A DNA stretch of 61,317 nt from Andreesenia angusta. Lineage in GTDB: Bacteria; Bacillota; Clostridia; Tissierellales; Gottschalkiaceae. A model generated the notes under the pieces. That model saw only the letters and a list, made by a program, of their open reading frames with translations. It searched no databases and was not told the origin of the DNA. The first letter of the stretch is position 1. Every line of letters starts with the position of its first letter. Positions 1 through 8,746 of the stretch are shown here, in pieces. The DNA is taken from NCBI RefSeq assembly GCF_001855385.1, contig NZ_MKIE01000009.1, positions 1 through 61,317 of the forward strand, written 5' to 3'. A program made the translations under genes and the position numbers.

Positions 1-172
1 TCTGGAAGTGATAAGCGCTGAAGGCATCTAAGCGCGAAGCATCCCTCAAGATTAGATTTCCCATCTGGTTAACAGAGTAAGATCCCAGGAAGACTACCTG
101 GTAGATAGGTCACAGGTGTAAGGGCAGCAATGTCTTCAGCTAAGTGATACTAATAGATCGAGGACTTGACCA
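1..172 (+). rRNA. 23S ribosomal RNA, 3' end (partial)
   Basis: The window opens inside a 23S gene. The typical 3' domain is readable, including the AAGCGCGAAGC segment and the terminal CTTGACC near 171, which would pair with the 5' end of the molecule lying outside the window. The exact 3' end is uncertain by a few bases. Confidence 0.93.
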
Positions 173-435
173 AAAGGATATATTCACTGTGTAGTTTTGA
201 GTGTACAGATGCTCAATAGAGAAACACTAGTTTCTCAAAACAGAAGCGAGAATATTTCAATTCGAATAGCGTCGTGAATGTTATAGCTGAAATGCTGTAA
301 TAGAAGCGAGTAAATCGTTTAGAAATCTGTGTGTCTGAGCGCAAGCGAGTTCGCAGATTTTAGATTTAGGAAGCTGAGAGAGCAGGACATTTCACATAAC
401 GTGAATGGCTGTGAGAGTGGAAGTTCGAGCGACAT
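173..435 (+). other. 23S-5S internal transcribed spacer
   Basis: These roughly 263 bases hold no tRNA and no credible gene. An AAATCTG...CAGATTT stem (about 324-362) could serve in rRNA processing. The heptamer AAGCGAG recurs three times (around 244, 303 and 344). Short reading frames here lack ribosome binding sites and run into the 5S gene. Confidence 0.7.
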
Positions 436-552
436 ATCCAGTGACGATAGCGAAGGGGTCACACCTGTTCCCATACCGAACACAGAAGTTAAGCCCTTCA
501 GCGCCGATGGTACTTGGTTGGAAGCGACCTGGGAGAGTAGGACGTCGCTGGT
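436..552 (+). rRNA. 5S ribosomal RNA
   Basis: The sequence has the conserved 5S core (ACCTGTTCCCATACCGAACA and the GAAGTTAAGC loop). The terminal stem pairs CCAGTGAC near 438 with the GTCGCTGG ending near 551. It sits between the 23S gene and tRNA-Asn in the usual rRNA operon order. Ends are accurate to about 2 bases. Confidence 0.93.
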
Positions 553-567
553 TAGTGATTTAAATGT

Positions 568-642
568 TCTCGGGTAGCTCAACGGTGGAGCAGTCGGCTG
601 TTAACCGAAAGGTTGTGGGTTCGAGTCCCACCCTGAGAGCCA
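568..642 (+). tRNA. tRNA-Asn (GTT)
   Basis: A cloverleaf of 75 nt with acceptor stem TCTCGGG/CCCTGAGA, a TTCGAGTC T arm, anticodon GTT and an encoded CCA. It is the first of eight tRNAs directly behind the 5S gene. Confidence 0.96.
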
Positions 643-673
643 ATTTAATTCAAAAAATCAACTAAAACTGTGA

Positions 674-748
674 GGCTCTATGGTCAAGCGGTTAAGACAC
701 CGCCCTTTCACGGCGGTAACCCGGGTTCGATTCCCGGTAGAGTCACCA
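674..748 (+). tRNA. tRNA-Glu (TTC)
   Basis: A cloverleaf of 75 nt with acceptor GGCTCTA/TAGAGTC, anticodon TTC and an encoded CCA. A second copy at 12389 differs at one D-loop base (T here, C there). Confidence 0.96.
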
Positions 749-753
749 AAAAT

Positions 754-829
754 GGTCGCATAGCTCAGCTGGGAGAGCATCTGCCTTACAAGCAGGGGGT
801 CGTAGGTTCGAGCCCTACTGCGACCACCA
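754..829 (+). tRNA. tRNA-Val (TAC)
   Basis: A cloverleaf of 76 nt with acceptor GGTCGCA/TGCGACC, anticodon TAC and an encoded CCA. The gene at 12469 is identical. Confidence 0.96.
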
Positions 830-866
830 TTTAAAACCAAAAAATTAAATAAAAAAACCAAAATAT

Positions 867-940
867 GCGGGTGTAGCTCAGTGGTAGAGCCCTGGCCTTC
901 CAAGCCAGTTGCGAGGGTTCGATTCCCTTCACCCGCTCCA
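867..940 (+). tRNA. tRNA-Gly (TCC)
   Basis: A cloverleaf of 74 nt with acceptor GCGGGTG/CACCCGC, anticodon TCC and an encoded CCA. Confidence 0.96.
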
Positions 941-943
941 AAT

Positions 944-1020
944 GCGCCTGTAGCTCAGTAGGATAGAGCAACGGACTTCTAATCCGTGTGTCGGGAGTTC
1001 GAATCTTCCCAGGCGCGCCA
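944..1020 (+). tRNA. tRNA-Arg (TCT)
   Basis: A cloverleaf of 77 nt with acceptor GCGCCTG, anticodon TCT and an encoded CCA. It would read AGA, one of the most used codons in the window. It starts only 3 bases after tRNA-Gly. Confidence 0.96.
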
Positions 1021-1026
1021 AAACGA

Positions 1027-1101
1027 TGGGGTATCGCCAAGCGGTAAGGCATCAGACTTTGACTCTGACATGCGTAGGTTCAAATCCTGCTACCCCAGCC
1101 A
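1027..1101 (+). tRNA. tRNA-Gln (TTG)
   Basis: A cloverleaf of 75 nt with acceptor TGGGGTA/TACCCCA, anticodon TTG and an encoded CCA. Confidence 0.96.
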
Positions 1102-1105
1102 AGAT

Positions 1106-1181
1106 GATCCATTAGCTCAGTCGGTAGAGCACCTGACTTTTAATCAGGGTGTCCCGCGTTCGAGTCGCGGATGGATCACCA
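1106..1181 (+). tRNA. tRNA-Lys (TTT)
   Basis: A cloverleaf of 76 nt with acceptor GATCCAT/ATGGATC, anticodon TTT and an encoded CCA. The gene at 12308 is an identical copy. Confidence 0.96.
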
Positions 1182-1185
1182 ATTT

Positions 1186-1274
1186 GGAGAGGTACCGAAG
1201 TGGTCATAACGGGGCGGTCTTGAAAACCGTTAGGGTGCAAGCCCACGTGGGTTCGAATCCCACCCTCTCCGCCA
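1186..1274 (+). tRNA. tRNA-Ser (TGA)
   Basis: An 89-nt class II tRNA with a long variable arm, acceptor GGAGAGG/CCTCTCC, anticodon TGA and an encoded CCA. It is the last tRNA of the cluster and is followed at once by a terminator-like hairpin. Confidence 0.95.
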
Positions 1275-1278
1275 TAGA

Positions 1279-1314
1279 GAATCCATTTACTTTTAGAGTA
1301 GATGGATTTTTTTT
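1279..1314 (+). terminator. terminator of the rRNA-tRNA operon
   Basis: AATCCAT and ATGGATT form a stem around an A/T-rich loop, followed by a run of eight Ts. It lies 4 bases after tRNA-Ser. Confidence 0.7.
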
Positions 1315-1462
1315 AGTGAAAAATAAAAGATTACATGAGTAAAGTCGAGTACATAGAAAAAATCTATATCTAGAATTCCAAGTGCTTGTTGTTTGAAAAC
1401 TCAAAATATAATAAAGTATTGTTATAGGAATGTACTAGAATACAGATGAGAGGAAGATAATG

Positions 1463-2065
1463 ATGATAGAGATAGATGCAAGAGGAGAAAACTGCCCTAA
1501 GCCTGTGATAATGACTAAAAAGGCGCTTGAAAGCATAGGAGCAGGGGAAGGTATAGTCACAATAGTGGACAATGAAATGGCCAAAGAGAATGTAAGCAAG
1601 CTTTTGAAGAGCATGGATATTGATTTCAAAGTAGATCAGAAAGAGGGAGACTACTATATAACTGCAGGAAGCGTAGAGGTAGAAATAGCTGGAGCAGGAG
1701 CGAAAAAAGATTCAGATGAAAACGTGTCTAAAAACACGGTTATCATGTTCGACAAGGACAAGATGGGACATGGGAACGACGAGCTTGGAGCAGTGCTCAT
1801 AAAGGGTTTTATATATACACTTACTGAACTGGAAGAGCTTCCTTCAGCACTGCTTTTCGTAAACTCAGGAATAAAGCTGACTACTACAGGGTCAGCTGTG
1901 ATAGAGGATATAAAGCAGCTTGAAGCAAGAGGGGTTGAAATCCTGTCTTGCGGAACTTGCCTAGACTACTACGGGCTTCAAGACGGCCTAGAAGTAGGAG
2001 GAGTCACAAATATGTACACCATAGTTGAGAAGCTCATGGAGGCTTCCAACACTATAAAACTTTAA
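1463..2065 (+). CDS. yedF: YedF-type sulfurtransferase-like selenium metabolism protein
   Basis: Two parts are visible. Residues 1-75 form a TusA-like domain with the CPKP motif (Cys at about 11), the residue that carries sulfane sulfur in TusA. The C-terminal half is a DsrE-like domain with an SCGTCLDYYGL motif near residues 162-173. This arrangement matches the YedF family, which genomic studies link to selenium use. The exact reaction is not established. ATG-ATG tandem starts exist at 1460 and 1463; the second is preferred because it lies 6 bases after AGGAAG. The DUF3343 gene follows after 16 bases and is the usual partner. No selD or selA is in the window, so the selenium role rests on family knowledge. 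Confidence 0.85.
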   Translation: MIEIDARGENCPKPVIMTKKALESIGAGEGIVTIVDNEMAKENVSKLLKSMDIDFKVDQKEGDYYITAGSVEVEIAGAGAKKDSDENVSKNTVIMFDKDKMGHGNDELGAVLIKGFIYTLTELEELPSALLFVNSGIKLTTTGSAVIEDIKQLEARGVEILSCGTCLDYYGLQDGLEVGGVTNMYTIVEKLMEASNTIKL

Positions 2066-2081
2066 GGACAGGGATGGTCAT

Positions 2082-2360
2082 ATGATAGAAGTTGATAATT
2101 TTGTAATCTCTTTTAATTCAACTCACCACGCCATAAAAAGCGAGAAGAGGCTTAAAGAGGAAGGGATAGAGCTTAGAATGATACCGACACCTAGAGAGAT
2201 AACTGCGAGCTGTGGGCTTTCGGTAAAGTTTGAAGAAAAGGACTTGGATAAGGTGAAGGGCATAATGGAGAACCTAGTTGAAAACGAGGATATCTCTATA
2301 AAAGGTATATTCAGAATTATAAGAAACAGCAAAGAGAGAACTGCTACAAAGATATACTAG
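2082..2360 (+). CDS. DUF3343 putative Se/S carrier-like protein
   Basis: A 92-residue protein with the conserved PTPREITASCGLSVKF segment (residues 35-50, Cys44). This marks the DUF3343 family, often annotated as a putative selenium or sulfur carrier and frequently found beside yedF. It follows yedF with a 16-base gap and is closed by a terminator, so the two form a two-gene operon. Function is inferred from family and context only. Confidence 0.8.
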   Translation: MIEVDNFVISFNSTHHAIKSEKRLKEEGIELRMIPTPREITASCGLSVKFEEKDLDKVKGIMENLVENEDISIKGIFRIIRNSKERTATKIY

Positions 2361-2371
2361 TCAATAGATGC

Positions 2372-2410
2372 AGAGACACCGAGTACCAAAGCTTAGGTGT
2401 CTCTATTTTT
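2372..2410 (+). terminator. terminator after yedF-DUF3343
   Basis: AGAGACACC pairs with GGTGTCTCT and is followed by ATTTTTAT. Confidence 0.75.
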
Positions 2411-2477
2411 ATATGGCAAACACATATAGGGGTCTGATATACTTATCTTTGTGAAGATATCGGAAAGAGGTGATTGC

Positions 2478-2675
2478 ATGGTTCAAAATTACAGTGTAGG
2501 AGACGTCGTTCAGCTTAAAAAAGGCCATCCCTGCGGTGAGAACAAATGGGAGATAGTCAGAACAGGGGTGGACTTTAAAGTGAAATGCCTTGGATGCGAC
2601 AGGCAAGTCTGGATACCTAGAAAAGACTTTGTAAAGCGAGTGAAAAAAGTCATTTCATCTTCGGATCAAGGATAA
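2478..2675 (+). CDS. DUF951 family protein
   Basis: A 65-residue protein beginning near YSVGDVVQLKKGHPCG and carrying CLGCDRQVWIPR, the DUF951 signature (basic, with Cys at HPCG and a CxxC pair). The start at 2478 is chosen over an upstream in-frame ATG at 2451 because AGAGGTG lies 6-7 bases before it and it matches the family N terminus. The family commonly sits near rpsF-ssb-rpsR in Firmicutes. No biochemical role is established; the Cys pattern suggests metal or nucleic-acid binding. Confidence 0.82.
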   Translation: MVQNYSVGDVVQLKKGHPCGENKWEIVRTGVDFKVKCLGCDRQVWIPRKDFVKRVKKVISSSDQG

Positions 2676-2680
2676 AAAAC

Positions 2681-2709
2681 TTGATTTAAACTCTATAAGA
2701 TGATATAAT
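2681..2709 (+). promoter_or_regulatory. sigma-A promoter of rpsF-ssb-rpsR
   Basis: TTGATT (2681-2686) is separated by 17 bases from a perfect TATAAT (2704-2709), and transcription would start near 2716. The ribosomal leader follows directly. Confidence 0.8.
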
Positions 2710-2720
2710 TTTATGGATGT

Positions 2721-2761
2721 GACGTAATCCTTGCTCTATCACAGAATAGAGCCGTTAAGTC
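2721..2761 (+). promoter_or_regulatory. S6:S18-type autoregulatory leader
   Basis: An inner hairpin GCTCTAT/ATAGAGC is followed directly by CCG and enclosed by a weaker outer stem GAC-TAAT/GTTA-GTC. A CCG next to a hairpin in the rpsF leader is the known recognition feature of the S6:S18 complex, which represses its own operon. Here it lies between promoter and rpsF ribosome binding site, where that structure is expected. I fitted the fold by eye. Confidence 0.6.
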
Positions 2762-2779
2762 CAAAAGGAGGTGAATTGA

Positions 2780-3064
2780 ATGAGAAACTATGAGGGAGTA
2801 TTTATCTTTTCTCCACAAGTTCTTGAAGAAAACAGAAACGAGATAATCGAAAAGCTAAAAGGCGTAATAGAGTCAGCTGGATCTGTGACTACTCTAGACG
2901 ACTGGGGTAACAGAAAGCTTGCTTACGAAATCAACGATTTCAAAGAGGGCTACTATACACTTATAAACTTTGAAGCTGAGACAGCTGTAATAGCAGAGCT
3001 TGAGAGAATATGTAAGATAACTGATGGTGTAATCAGAAACATGATAATAAATCTTGAAAAATAA
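2780..3064 (+). CDS. rpsF: 30S ribosomal protein S6
   Basis: A 94-residue protein of normal S6 length with the MRNYEGVFIF N terminus and the DDWGNRKLAYEI segment. S6 binds 16S rRNA in the platform as a heterodimer with S18, encoded two genes downstream. The ribosome binding site AAAGGAGGTG lies 8 bases before the ATG. It is first in the rpsF-ssb-rpsR operon. Confidence 0.97.
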   Translation: MRNYEGVFIFSPQVLEENRNEIIEKLKGVIESAGSVTTLDDWGNRKLAYEINDFKEGYYTLINFEAETAVIAELERICKITDGVIRNMIINLEK

Positions 3065-3088
3065 TAGACAGCCGTGGAGGTGCTTTTC

Positions 3089-3553
3089 TTGAATAGTGTT
3101 GTATTGATTGGAAGACTTGTTAGAGATCCAGAGCTTAGATTTCTGCCAAATGGCGGAACAGCTGTAGCTAGTTTTTCTATAGCTGTAGACAAGCAATTGT
3201 CTAGAGACAAGAAGCAGGAGATGGAGAGCAAGGGTCAGCCTACAGCGGACTTCATAAACATAGTCGTGTGGGGGAAACAAGGAGAGAATTGTGCGAACTA
3301 CTTGAAAAAGGGAAGGAACGTAGCTATCCAGGGAAGAATCCAGACAGGAAGCTATACAGCGGCTGACGGAAACAAGAGGTATACTACAGATGTGGTTGCA
3401 GAGAGAGTCCAGTTTATAGACTGGGGAGACGGTGCTTCGAGCGGAAATCCAAGTGCCGTATCTAGACCTCAACAGAGCAACAACTCTGGAGATTTTAACA
3501 CAGAAGGATTTCATCTTGACGATTCGATAGATGATGAGGATATTCCATTCTAA
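3089..3553 (+). CDS. ssb: single-stranded DNA-binding protein
   Basis: A 154-residue SSB with an OB fold over the first 105 residues ([37 protein letters not shown]), a disordered Ser/Asn-rich linker and the acidic tip DDEDIPF that recruits replication and repair partners. The TTG at 3089 is taken as the start because GGAGGTG lies 6 bases upstream; the in-frame GTG at 3074 overlaps that site. The position between rpsF and rpsR is the conserved Firmicutes order. Confidence 0.96.
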   Translation: MNSVVLIGRLVRDPELRFLPNGGTAVASFSIAVDKQLSRDKKQEMESKGQPTADFINIVVWGKQGENCANYLKKGRNVAIQGRIQTGSYTAADGNKRYTTDVVAERVQFIDWGDGASSGNPSAVSRPQQSNNSGDFNTEGFHLDDSIDDEDIPF

Positions 3554-3567
3554 AGGAGGGAAAGAGA

Positions 3568-3798
3568 ATGGCTGGAGCAAGAAGATTCAGAACTAGAAAG
3601 AAAGTTTGTAGCTTCTGTGCAGACAAGAAGTCTGTAATAGACTACAAGGACATAAATAAGCTCAAGAAGTATGTGACTGAAAGAGGAAAGATACTTCCAA
3701 GAAGAGTTTCAGGAAACTGTGCAATTCACCAGCGTGAGTTGACAATAGCTATAAAGAGAGCAAGACAAGTAGCTTTCTTACCATATACAGCAGAATAA
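3568..3798 (+). CDS. rpsR: 30S ribosomal protein S18
   Basis: A 76-residue protein ending the rpsF operon. It carries the S18 segments [22 protein letters not shown] and [15 protein letters not shown]. The N-terminal CSFCADK could bind zinc, as in the C+ version of S18. AAAGGAGGG precedes the ATG. Together with S6 it forms the heterodimer that probably reads the leader at 2721-2761. Confidence 0.97.
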   Translation: MAGARRFRTRKKVCSFCADKKSVIDYKDINKLKKYVTERGKILPRRVSGNCAIHQRELTIAIKRARQVAFLPYTAE

Positions 3799-3800
3799 TA

Positions 3801-3829
3801 GAAAACGTCGACGATGTCGACGTTTTTTT
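3801..3829 (+). terminator. terminator after rpsR
   Basis: AAAACGTCGAC pairs with GTCGACGTTTT with a 4-base loop, followed by TTT. It is a strong, nearly perfect hairpin 3 bases past the stop codon. Confidence 0.88.
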
Positions 3830-3864
3830 AGATACATATTTAAAACAAGAAAAGAGGGTTTAAA

Positions 3865-4806
3865 TTGAGCAACCAAGAGAGCAGAACTACGCTAAAAGAT
3901 TTATCGATTGCAATTTTGCTTACATCGATTACAGGTTTTTTCGGTGTGAATGGATTTTCGCTGCTTATGCTGATATTCCCTGCATTCAGTGTCATAGTGG
4001 GCGTGAAACACGGCTTAAAGTACAGCATATTGAGCATGGCTATTTCTATAATGGCGATATCGTCAGTGCAGGGCATGGGATATGTGCTTCCTCTGTCGCT
4101 TTATATAGGGATTGCCGCAGTACTCAGTATCTATATAAATAGAAGGGAACGAGTCTCGAAGATAGTTTTAGCTGGAGGCACCTATATGTTCTTGGCACTG
4201 GCCGCTATATCTGTAGCACTGAAGCTGATTTTCGAAGTCGACGTAGTTGAATCGCTAGAGTCGTCCCTTAGACTTGGACTTAAAGAAACTATAGAGCAGC
4301 TGGGAAGCGCTTCGAACACGGAAAACTACGATATAGCTTCGATCAAACTGGCAATGGAGGAGTCCATAGGGTTTATGGTAGCTATATTCCCTGTTATAAT
4401 GGTGTCAGGAGCTTTCATGATAAGTGTAGTTTCTTACTGGGTGGCATCGCATATTCTAAAAAGAAACGGGATATCTCATGTAGACACTTTGAAGCTGAGC
4501 AATTTCAGGCTGTCCTCCAAATTTTCAGTGGCGGCTGTAGTGATTTTAATAGTTACATTTGCCATAAAGCTTATGGGGCTACCTGTATACGAAGCGCTAG
4601 TACTCAACCTTACTACAGCACTGTACTTAGTTGTATTTATACAGGGTATAGGAGTGATAGCGTACTTTTTAGGGAAAACTAGAATCAATAGAGCAATTAG
4701 AACCACCATACTGGTTTTTTTGGCGTTTAATGTAGCACTTAGCATGTTTGTATCTTTTGTTGGAGTTTTGGATATAGTGTTTAACTTCAGAAAAATAAAG
4801 GACTGA
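3865..4806 (+). CDS. DUF2232 membrane protein (YybS-like)
   Basis: A 313-residue, very hydrophobic protein with about eight predicted membrane segments. Size, topology and its place directly upstream of gdpP and rplI match the DUF2232/YybS family of Firmicutes, whose function is unknown. The start is TTG with AAAGAGGG 6 bases upstream. It is 16 bases from gdpP and probably co-transcribed with it. Confidence 0.8.
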   Translation: MSNQESRTTLKDLSIAILLTSITGFFGVNGFSLLMLIFPAFSVIVGVKHGLKYSILSMAISIMAISSVQGMGYVLPLSLYIGIAAVLSIYINRRERVSKIVLAGGTYMFLALAAISVALKLIFEVDVVESLESSLRLGLKETIEQLGSASNTENYDIASIKLAMEESIGFMVAIFPVIMVSGAFMISVVSYWVASHILKRNGISHVDTLKLSNFRLSSKFSVAAVVILIVTFAIKLMGLPVYEALVLNLTTALYLVVFIQGIGVIAYFLGKTRINRAIRTTILVFLAFNVALSMFVSFVGVLDIVFNFRKIKD

Positions 4807-4822
4807 TGTCCGGGGGGAAATT

Positions 4823-6808
4823 ATGCCGAAAAACAAAAATATAAAGGTCATAAAGGCTGAGCTGTATGTACAGATAGCTCTTATTCTGATCATATCGCTG
4901 ATAATTGTACAGTATAATTTTCTGCTAGGCATGGCAGTGATGTTTCTGTCGCTATCCATAGTCACAGTTGCTACGTACATGATAGGGAAAAAGCTGGAGC
5001 TGCTTGAGTCTATAGAGGACATATCGAGCAAGAACAGCCTTATAAACAAAGATACAATCAAGAGCATCCCTCTTCCACTCAGCATACTGGACAAGGACGG
5101 GAAAGTGGTTTGGAACAACGAGGAATTCCTTGATATAGCTGAAAACAAGAATATATACAGCAAGAGAATGGACGAGATAGTTCCAAGGTTCAGCCTTGAC
5201 TATGTGGAAAAAGAGAGGGGCTCCTTCAATGTAAACCACAGAAACAGGCTCTATGAAGTCCACTACAACAGGGCGCTAAACGAGTTTGAAGAAGAAGAGA
5301 TATTTATATTCTACTGGATAGACAGGACGGACTTGAGCAAAAAGATAAGCGAACTTGAGGAAAAGAGCATATGTATAGGTCTAATATACATAGACAACTA
5401 CGAGGAAGTGTTTTTGCTTGGGAACAACATTGAAGAGAAAAGCTATATAATAGACATAGACAAGAGGATAAAGGGACTTTCAAATAGAATAAACGGTATA
5501 CTGGAAAAGCTAGATGAAGACAAGTACCTTATATTCTTTGAAAACAGATATCTCAGCTTTCTAGAAAACAGGAAGTTTGAAATACTGGACGATATAAAGA
5601 ACGTGGAGTACGGCGGGAACTTTCCGATAACCATAAGCATAGGGATTGGAGCAAAGGGAAAGGATATGAAAGAGACATACAGCCACGCTCAAAACGCTAT
5701 GGATATAGCGCTAGGAAGAGGTGGGGATCAAGCTGTTGTGAAGTCAGGAGACAGGCTGGATTTCTACGGAGGAAAGAGCAAGACCATGGAGAAGAGAACA
5801 AAAGTGAAAGCTAGAGTTGTGGCCCATGCACTGGGAAAGCTGATAGACCAGGAAGAAGTGGTTTTTATAATGGGACATAAGTCTCCCGACTTAGACAGCT
5901 TTGGAGCCTCTATAGGCGTGTACAGGGCGGTCAGAAGCAGAGGGAAAAATGCATATATAGTTCTAAAAGGGGTAAATAGTTCTATAAAGCTTATGTACAA
6001 TAACTTGAAGTCTCAGTCGAAAGAGCTTATGGAACATATAATAAGCCCTGAAGAGGCCATGTATATGATGAGAGGTGAAAACCTCTGCATAGTGGTGGAT
6101 AATCACAAGAAAAGCCAGGTTGAATCTGCCAGGATACTTGAAAAATGCTCGAAAGTCATAGTCATAGACCATCACAGAAGAGGAGCGGAGTTCATAGAAG
6201 AGCCAGTTCTGACTTATGTGGAGCCTTACGCATCTTCCACATGCGAGCTCGTGACAGAGATACTGTCCTACATAAGCGACAGGATAGACATAGAGAAGCA
6301 CGAGGCAGAGGCGCTTCTAGCGGGCATAGCGCTGGATACAAAGCATTTCTCCGTGAAGACAGGCGTAAGGACTTTCGAGGCAGGAGCATTTCTGAGGAGG
6401 TTCGGGGCAGATACAGAGGCCGTCAGAAAGCTCTTCAAAGGCAGTTTCAGCGATCTGAAGCTGCGGGCCAAAGTCGTGGCCAGCTCTAGAATAATAGAGG
6501 AGCATATAGCCATTTCAAGGTTAGAAGAAGAAAGCGAAAGCTCCATACTTGTAGCAGCCCAGTCGGCAGACGAGCTATTGAATACGGAAGGCGTAGACGC
6601 ATCCTTTGTGCTCTCTAGGATAAAGAACGATGTGCATATAAGCGCAAGGTCTATAGACGATGTCAATGTACAGGTCATAATGGAAGAGCTGGGAGGGGGA
6701 GGACATATGAACTCCGCTGGGACAAGAATTGAAAACAGCAGTATAGATGAAAGTGAGAAGCTTTTAGAAAAAGCTATTTATAAATATATAGAGGAAGGTG
6801 AAATATAA
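4823..6808 (+). CDS. gdpP: cyclic-di-AMP phosphodiesterase GdpP
   Basis: A 661-residue membrane protein with the GdpP/YybT layout: two N-terminal membrane segments (about 10-52), a PAS-like region (about 80-170), a degenerate GGDEF domain (about 175-310) and a C-terminal DHH-DHHA1 phosphodiesterase. The catalytic module shows [23 protein letters not shown] and the DHHA1 [11 protein letters not shown] motif. GdpP hydrolyses c-di-AMP to pApA and so affects cell wall and potassium balance. The TAA stop overlaps the rplI ATG by one base, so translation is probably coupled. Confidence 0.94.
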   Translation: MPKNKNIKVIKAELYVQIALILIISLIIVQYNFLLGMAVMFLSLSIVTVATYMIGKKLELLESIEDISSKNSLINKDTIKSIPLPLSILDKDGKVVWNNEEFLDIAENKNIYSKRMDEIVPRFSLDYVEKERGSFNVNHRNRLYEVHYNRALNEFEEEEIFIFYWIDRTDLSKKISELEEKSICIGLIYIDNYEEVFLLGNNIEEKSYIIDIDKRIKGLSNRINGILEKLDEDKYLIFFENRYLSFLENRKFEILDDIKNVEYGGNFPITISIGIGAKGKDMKETYSHAQNAMDIALGRGGDQAVVKSGDRLDFYGGKSKTMEKRTKVKARVVAHALGKLIDQEEVVFIMGHKSPDLDSFGASIGVYRAVRSRGKNAYIVLKGVNSSIKLMYNNLKSQSKELMEHIISPEEAMYMMRGENLCIVVDNHKKSQVESARILEKCSKVIVIDHHRRGAEFIEEPVLTYVEPYASSTCELVTEILSYISDRIDIEKHEAEALLAGIALDTKHFSVKTGVRTFEAGAFLRRFGADTEAVRKLFKGSFSDLKLRAKVVASSRIIEEHIAISRLEEESESSILVAAQSADELLNTEGVDASFVLSRIKNDVHISARSIDDVNVQVIMEELGGGGHMNSAGTRIENSSIDESEKLLEKAIYKYIEEGEI

Positions 6809-7260
6809 TGAAAGTAATTTTATTAAAGGATGTAAAGGGAATAGGAAAGTCTGGGGAGCTTGTAAATGCAAAAGACGGATATGCAAGAAACTTCTTGCTG
6901 CCTAAGGGGCTTGCAAAGGAGGCAAACGAAGCCAGCCTGAAAGAGCTAAAGGACAAGAGTGAGTCTGACAAGTTCAGAGAAGCTGAAGAGAAAAAGGCTG
7001 CCGAAGCACTTGCAAAGAAGATATCAGAGACAGAAGTGGTGATAGTTACAAAAGTAGGCGAAAACAACAAGCTATTTGGATCTATAACTAGCAAGGATAT
7101 AGCGGAACTACTTGAAAAAGACCATGGAATAAAAGTGGACAAGAGAAAGATAGACATAGATGGAGGGAATATAAAGACGGCGGGAACTACTTTCGCCGAA
7201 GTAAAGGTATACCCTTCGATAGCAGGAAAGCTTAAAATATCTGTAAAAGAGCAGAAATAA
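6808..7260 (+). CDS. rplI: 50S ribosomal protein L9
   Basis: A 150-residue L9 of normal length with the [20 protein letters not shown]-terminal domain, a long charged helix (about 45-75) and the C-terminal domain with [15 protein letters not shown]. Its ribosome binding site GAGGAAGGTG lies inside the end of gdpP. The DUF2232-gdpP-rplI order is conserved in Firmicutes. Confidence 0.97.
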   Translation: MKVILLKDVKGIGKSGELVNAKDGYARNFLLPKGLAKEANEASLKELKDKSESDKFREAEEKKAAEALAKKISETEVVIVTKVGENNKLFGSITSKDIAELLEKDHGIKVDKRKIDIDGGNIKTAGTTFAEVKVYPSIAGKLKISVKEQK

Positions 7261-7264
7261 CTAG

Positions 7265-7296
7265 AAACGCCAGAAATATCTCTGGCGTTTATTTTG
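7265..7296 (+). terminator. terminator after rplI
   Basis: AAACGCCAGA pairs with TCTGGCGTTT, followed by ATTTTGT. Confidence 0.85.
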
Positions 7297-7372
7297 TATA
7301 CTTCTGTGTTTAAAAAGACAGGTACTAGTATATAATATACTTATAGAAAGAAATTTAGATTGGAGAAATGGA

Positions 7373-8731
7373 ATGGAAACAAACGAAATAGGAGCCGGAA
7401 CAGTAGGAAGAGTTCCACCACACAGCTTGGAGGCCGAGAGGTCAGTGCTAGGAGCTATGCTCTTAGACAGAGAGGCAATAGTGGCCGGAGTTGAGATGAT
7501 AAGGTCTGAAGACTTCTACCATGAAGCCCATAGGCAGATATACGAGTCCATAATATCTGTGTTCACCCGAGACGAGCCGGTGGACCTCATAACGCTTTCA
7601 GAGGAGCTGAAGAAGAGGGATATACTAGAGGCCATAGGCGGAACGGTCTATCTAGCGGAGCTGTCTAACGAAGTTTCCACTACGGCGAACATAAGGTACT
7701 ACTGCGGCATAGTGGAGGAAAAATCCATACTGAGAAAGCTGATAAGAGCTTCAAGCGACATAATAGCCAAGAGCTACGAAGACAACGAAGAGATAGGAAG
7801 TATAGTAGAGCAGGCGGAAAAAAAGATATTTGACATAACCCAGAAGAGAAACCAGGAGGGGCCAGAGGACATAAAGACAGTGCTTATAGAGAGTCTCTCA
7901 AAGATCGAGAAAATGGCGGAGTCTCAGGGCAGCTTGACAGGGGTGACTACTGGATTTATAGACCTGGACAACAAGACTTCAGGGCTTCAGAAGTCGGATC
8001 TTGTGCTTATAGCGGCAAGGCCTGCGATGGGAAAAACGGCTTTCACCTTGAACGTGGCTATAAATGCGGCGCTAAAGGGAGGAGCTTCTGTAGGAATATT
8101 CAGCTTGGAGATGTCCAAAGACCAGCTTGTGCAACGTATGCTGAGTGCAGAGGCCCATATAGAGCTTCAAAAGATAATACACGGCAACATAGGCGAGGAC
8201 GACTGGCCAAAGCTTATAAGCGCCATGGGACCACTCTCCAAGGCTAATATATTTATAGACGACACACCGGGCATAACGCTTACAGAGCTGAAGGCCAAGT
8301 GCAGAAAGCTTAAGATAGAAAAGGGGCTTGATCTTGTGATGATAGACTACCTTCAGCTTATGTCTGGAGAAGGTCGAACCGAGAGCAGGCAGCAGGAGAT
8401 ATCCTCTATATCAAGGGGGCTAAAAGGGCTTGCAAAGGAGCTAGACTGTCCTGTAGTTGCTCTTTCGCAGCTTTCGCGTGCGCCTGAGCTTAGGTCCGAC
8501 CACAGACCTATACTTTCGGACCTAAGGGAGTCAGGGGCCATAGAGCAGGACGCCGACATAGTTATGTTCCTCTACAGAGACGAGTACTACGATCCTGACT
8601 CAGAGAAGAAAAACATAGGTGAGGTTATAATAGCTAAGCACAGGAATGGGCCTATAGGCAATATAGAGCTTGTATTCGTGGGCGAGTACACTAAATTCCT
8701 GAACTTAGAGAAAAATAGAGTTGAACCATAA
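7373..8731 (+). CDS. dnaB: replicative DNA helicase DnaB
   Basis: A 452-residue hexameric helicase. The N-terminal domain (about 15-115) begins near PPHSLEAERSVLGAMLLD. The RecA-like domain has Walker A ARPAMGKTA (about 219-227), Walker B LVMIDYLQLM and the EISSISRGLK region. It unwinds DNA at the fork and is loaded by DnaD/DnaI-type proteins; both are encoded about 6 kb downstream. A TATAAT at 7331-7336 is the likely -10 of its own promoter, with no good -35. TGGAG lies 7 bases before the ATG. fprA follows after 15 bases. Confidence 0.97.
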   Translation: METNEIGAGTVGRVPPHSLEAERSVLGAMLLDREAIVAGVEMIRSEDFYHEAHRQIYESIISVFTRDEPVDLITLSEELKKRDILEAIGGTVYLAELSNEVSTTANIRYYCGIVEEKSILRKLIRASSDIIAKSYEDNEEIGSIVEQAEKKIFDITQKRNQEGPEDIKTVLIESLSKIEKMAESQGSLTGVTTGFIDLDNKTSGLQKSDLVLIAARPAMGKTAFTLNVAINAALKGGASVGIFSLEMSKDQLVQRMLSAEAHIELQKIIHGNIGEDDWPKLISAMGPLSKANIFIDDTPGITLTELKAKCRKLKIEKGLDLVMIDYLQLMSGEGRTESRQQEISSISRGLKGLAKELDCPVVALSQLSRAPELRSDHRPILSDLRESGAIEQDADIVMFLYRDEYYDPDSEKKNIGEVIIAKHRNGPIGNIELVFVGEYTKFLNLEKNRVEP

Positions 8732-8746
8732 AAGGGAGGCTTTGCA

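Noticed and set aside
172..436. Three AAGCGAG repeats in the rRNA spacer
   Set aside because: They are too short and too few to support a repeat family; spacer processing signals are enough to explain conserved bits.
986..1342. A 118-codon plus-strand frame across the tRNA genes, and similar frames at 658-1052 and 12373-12714
   Set aside because: They are read from tRNA sequences on either strand, have no ribosome binding sites and are explained fully by the tRNAs.
2894..3580. A 228-codon minus-strand frame opposite rpsF and ssb
   Set aside because: It lies over two certain genes, has no start site and has a translation with no protein-like features.
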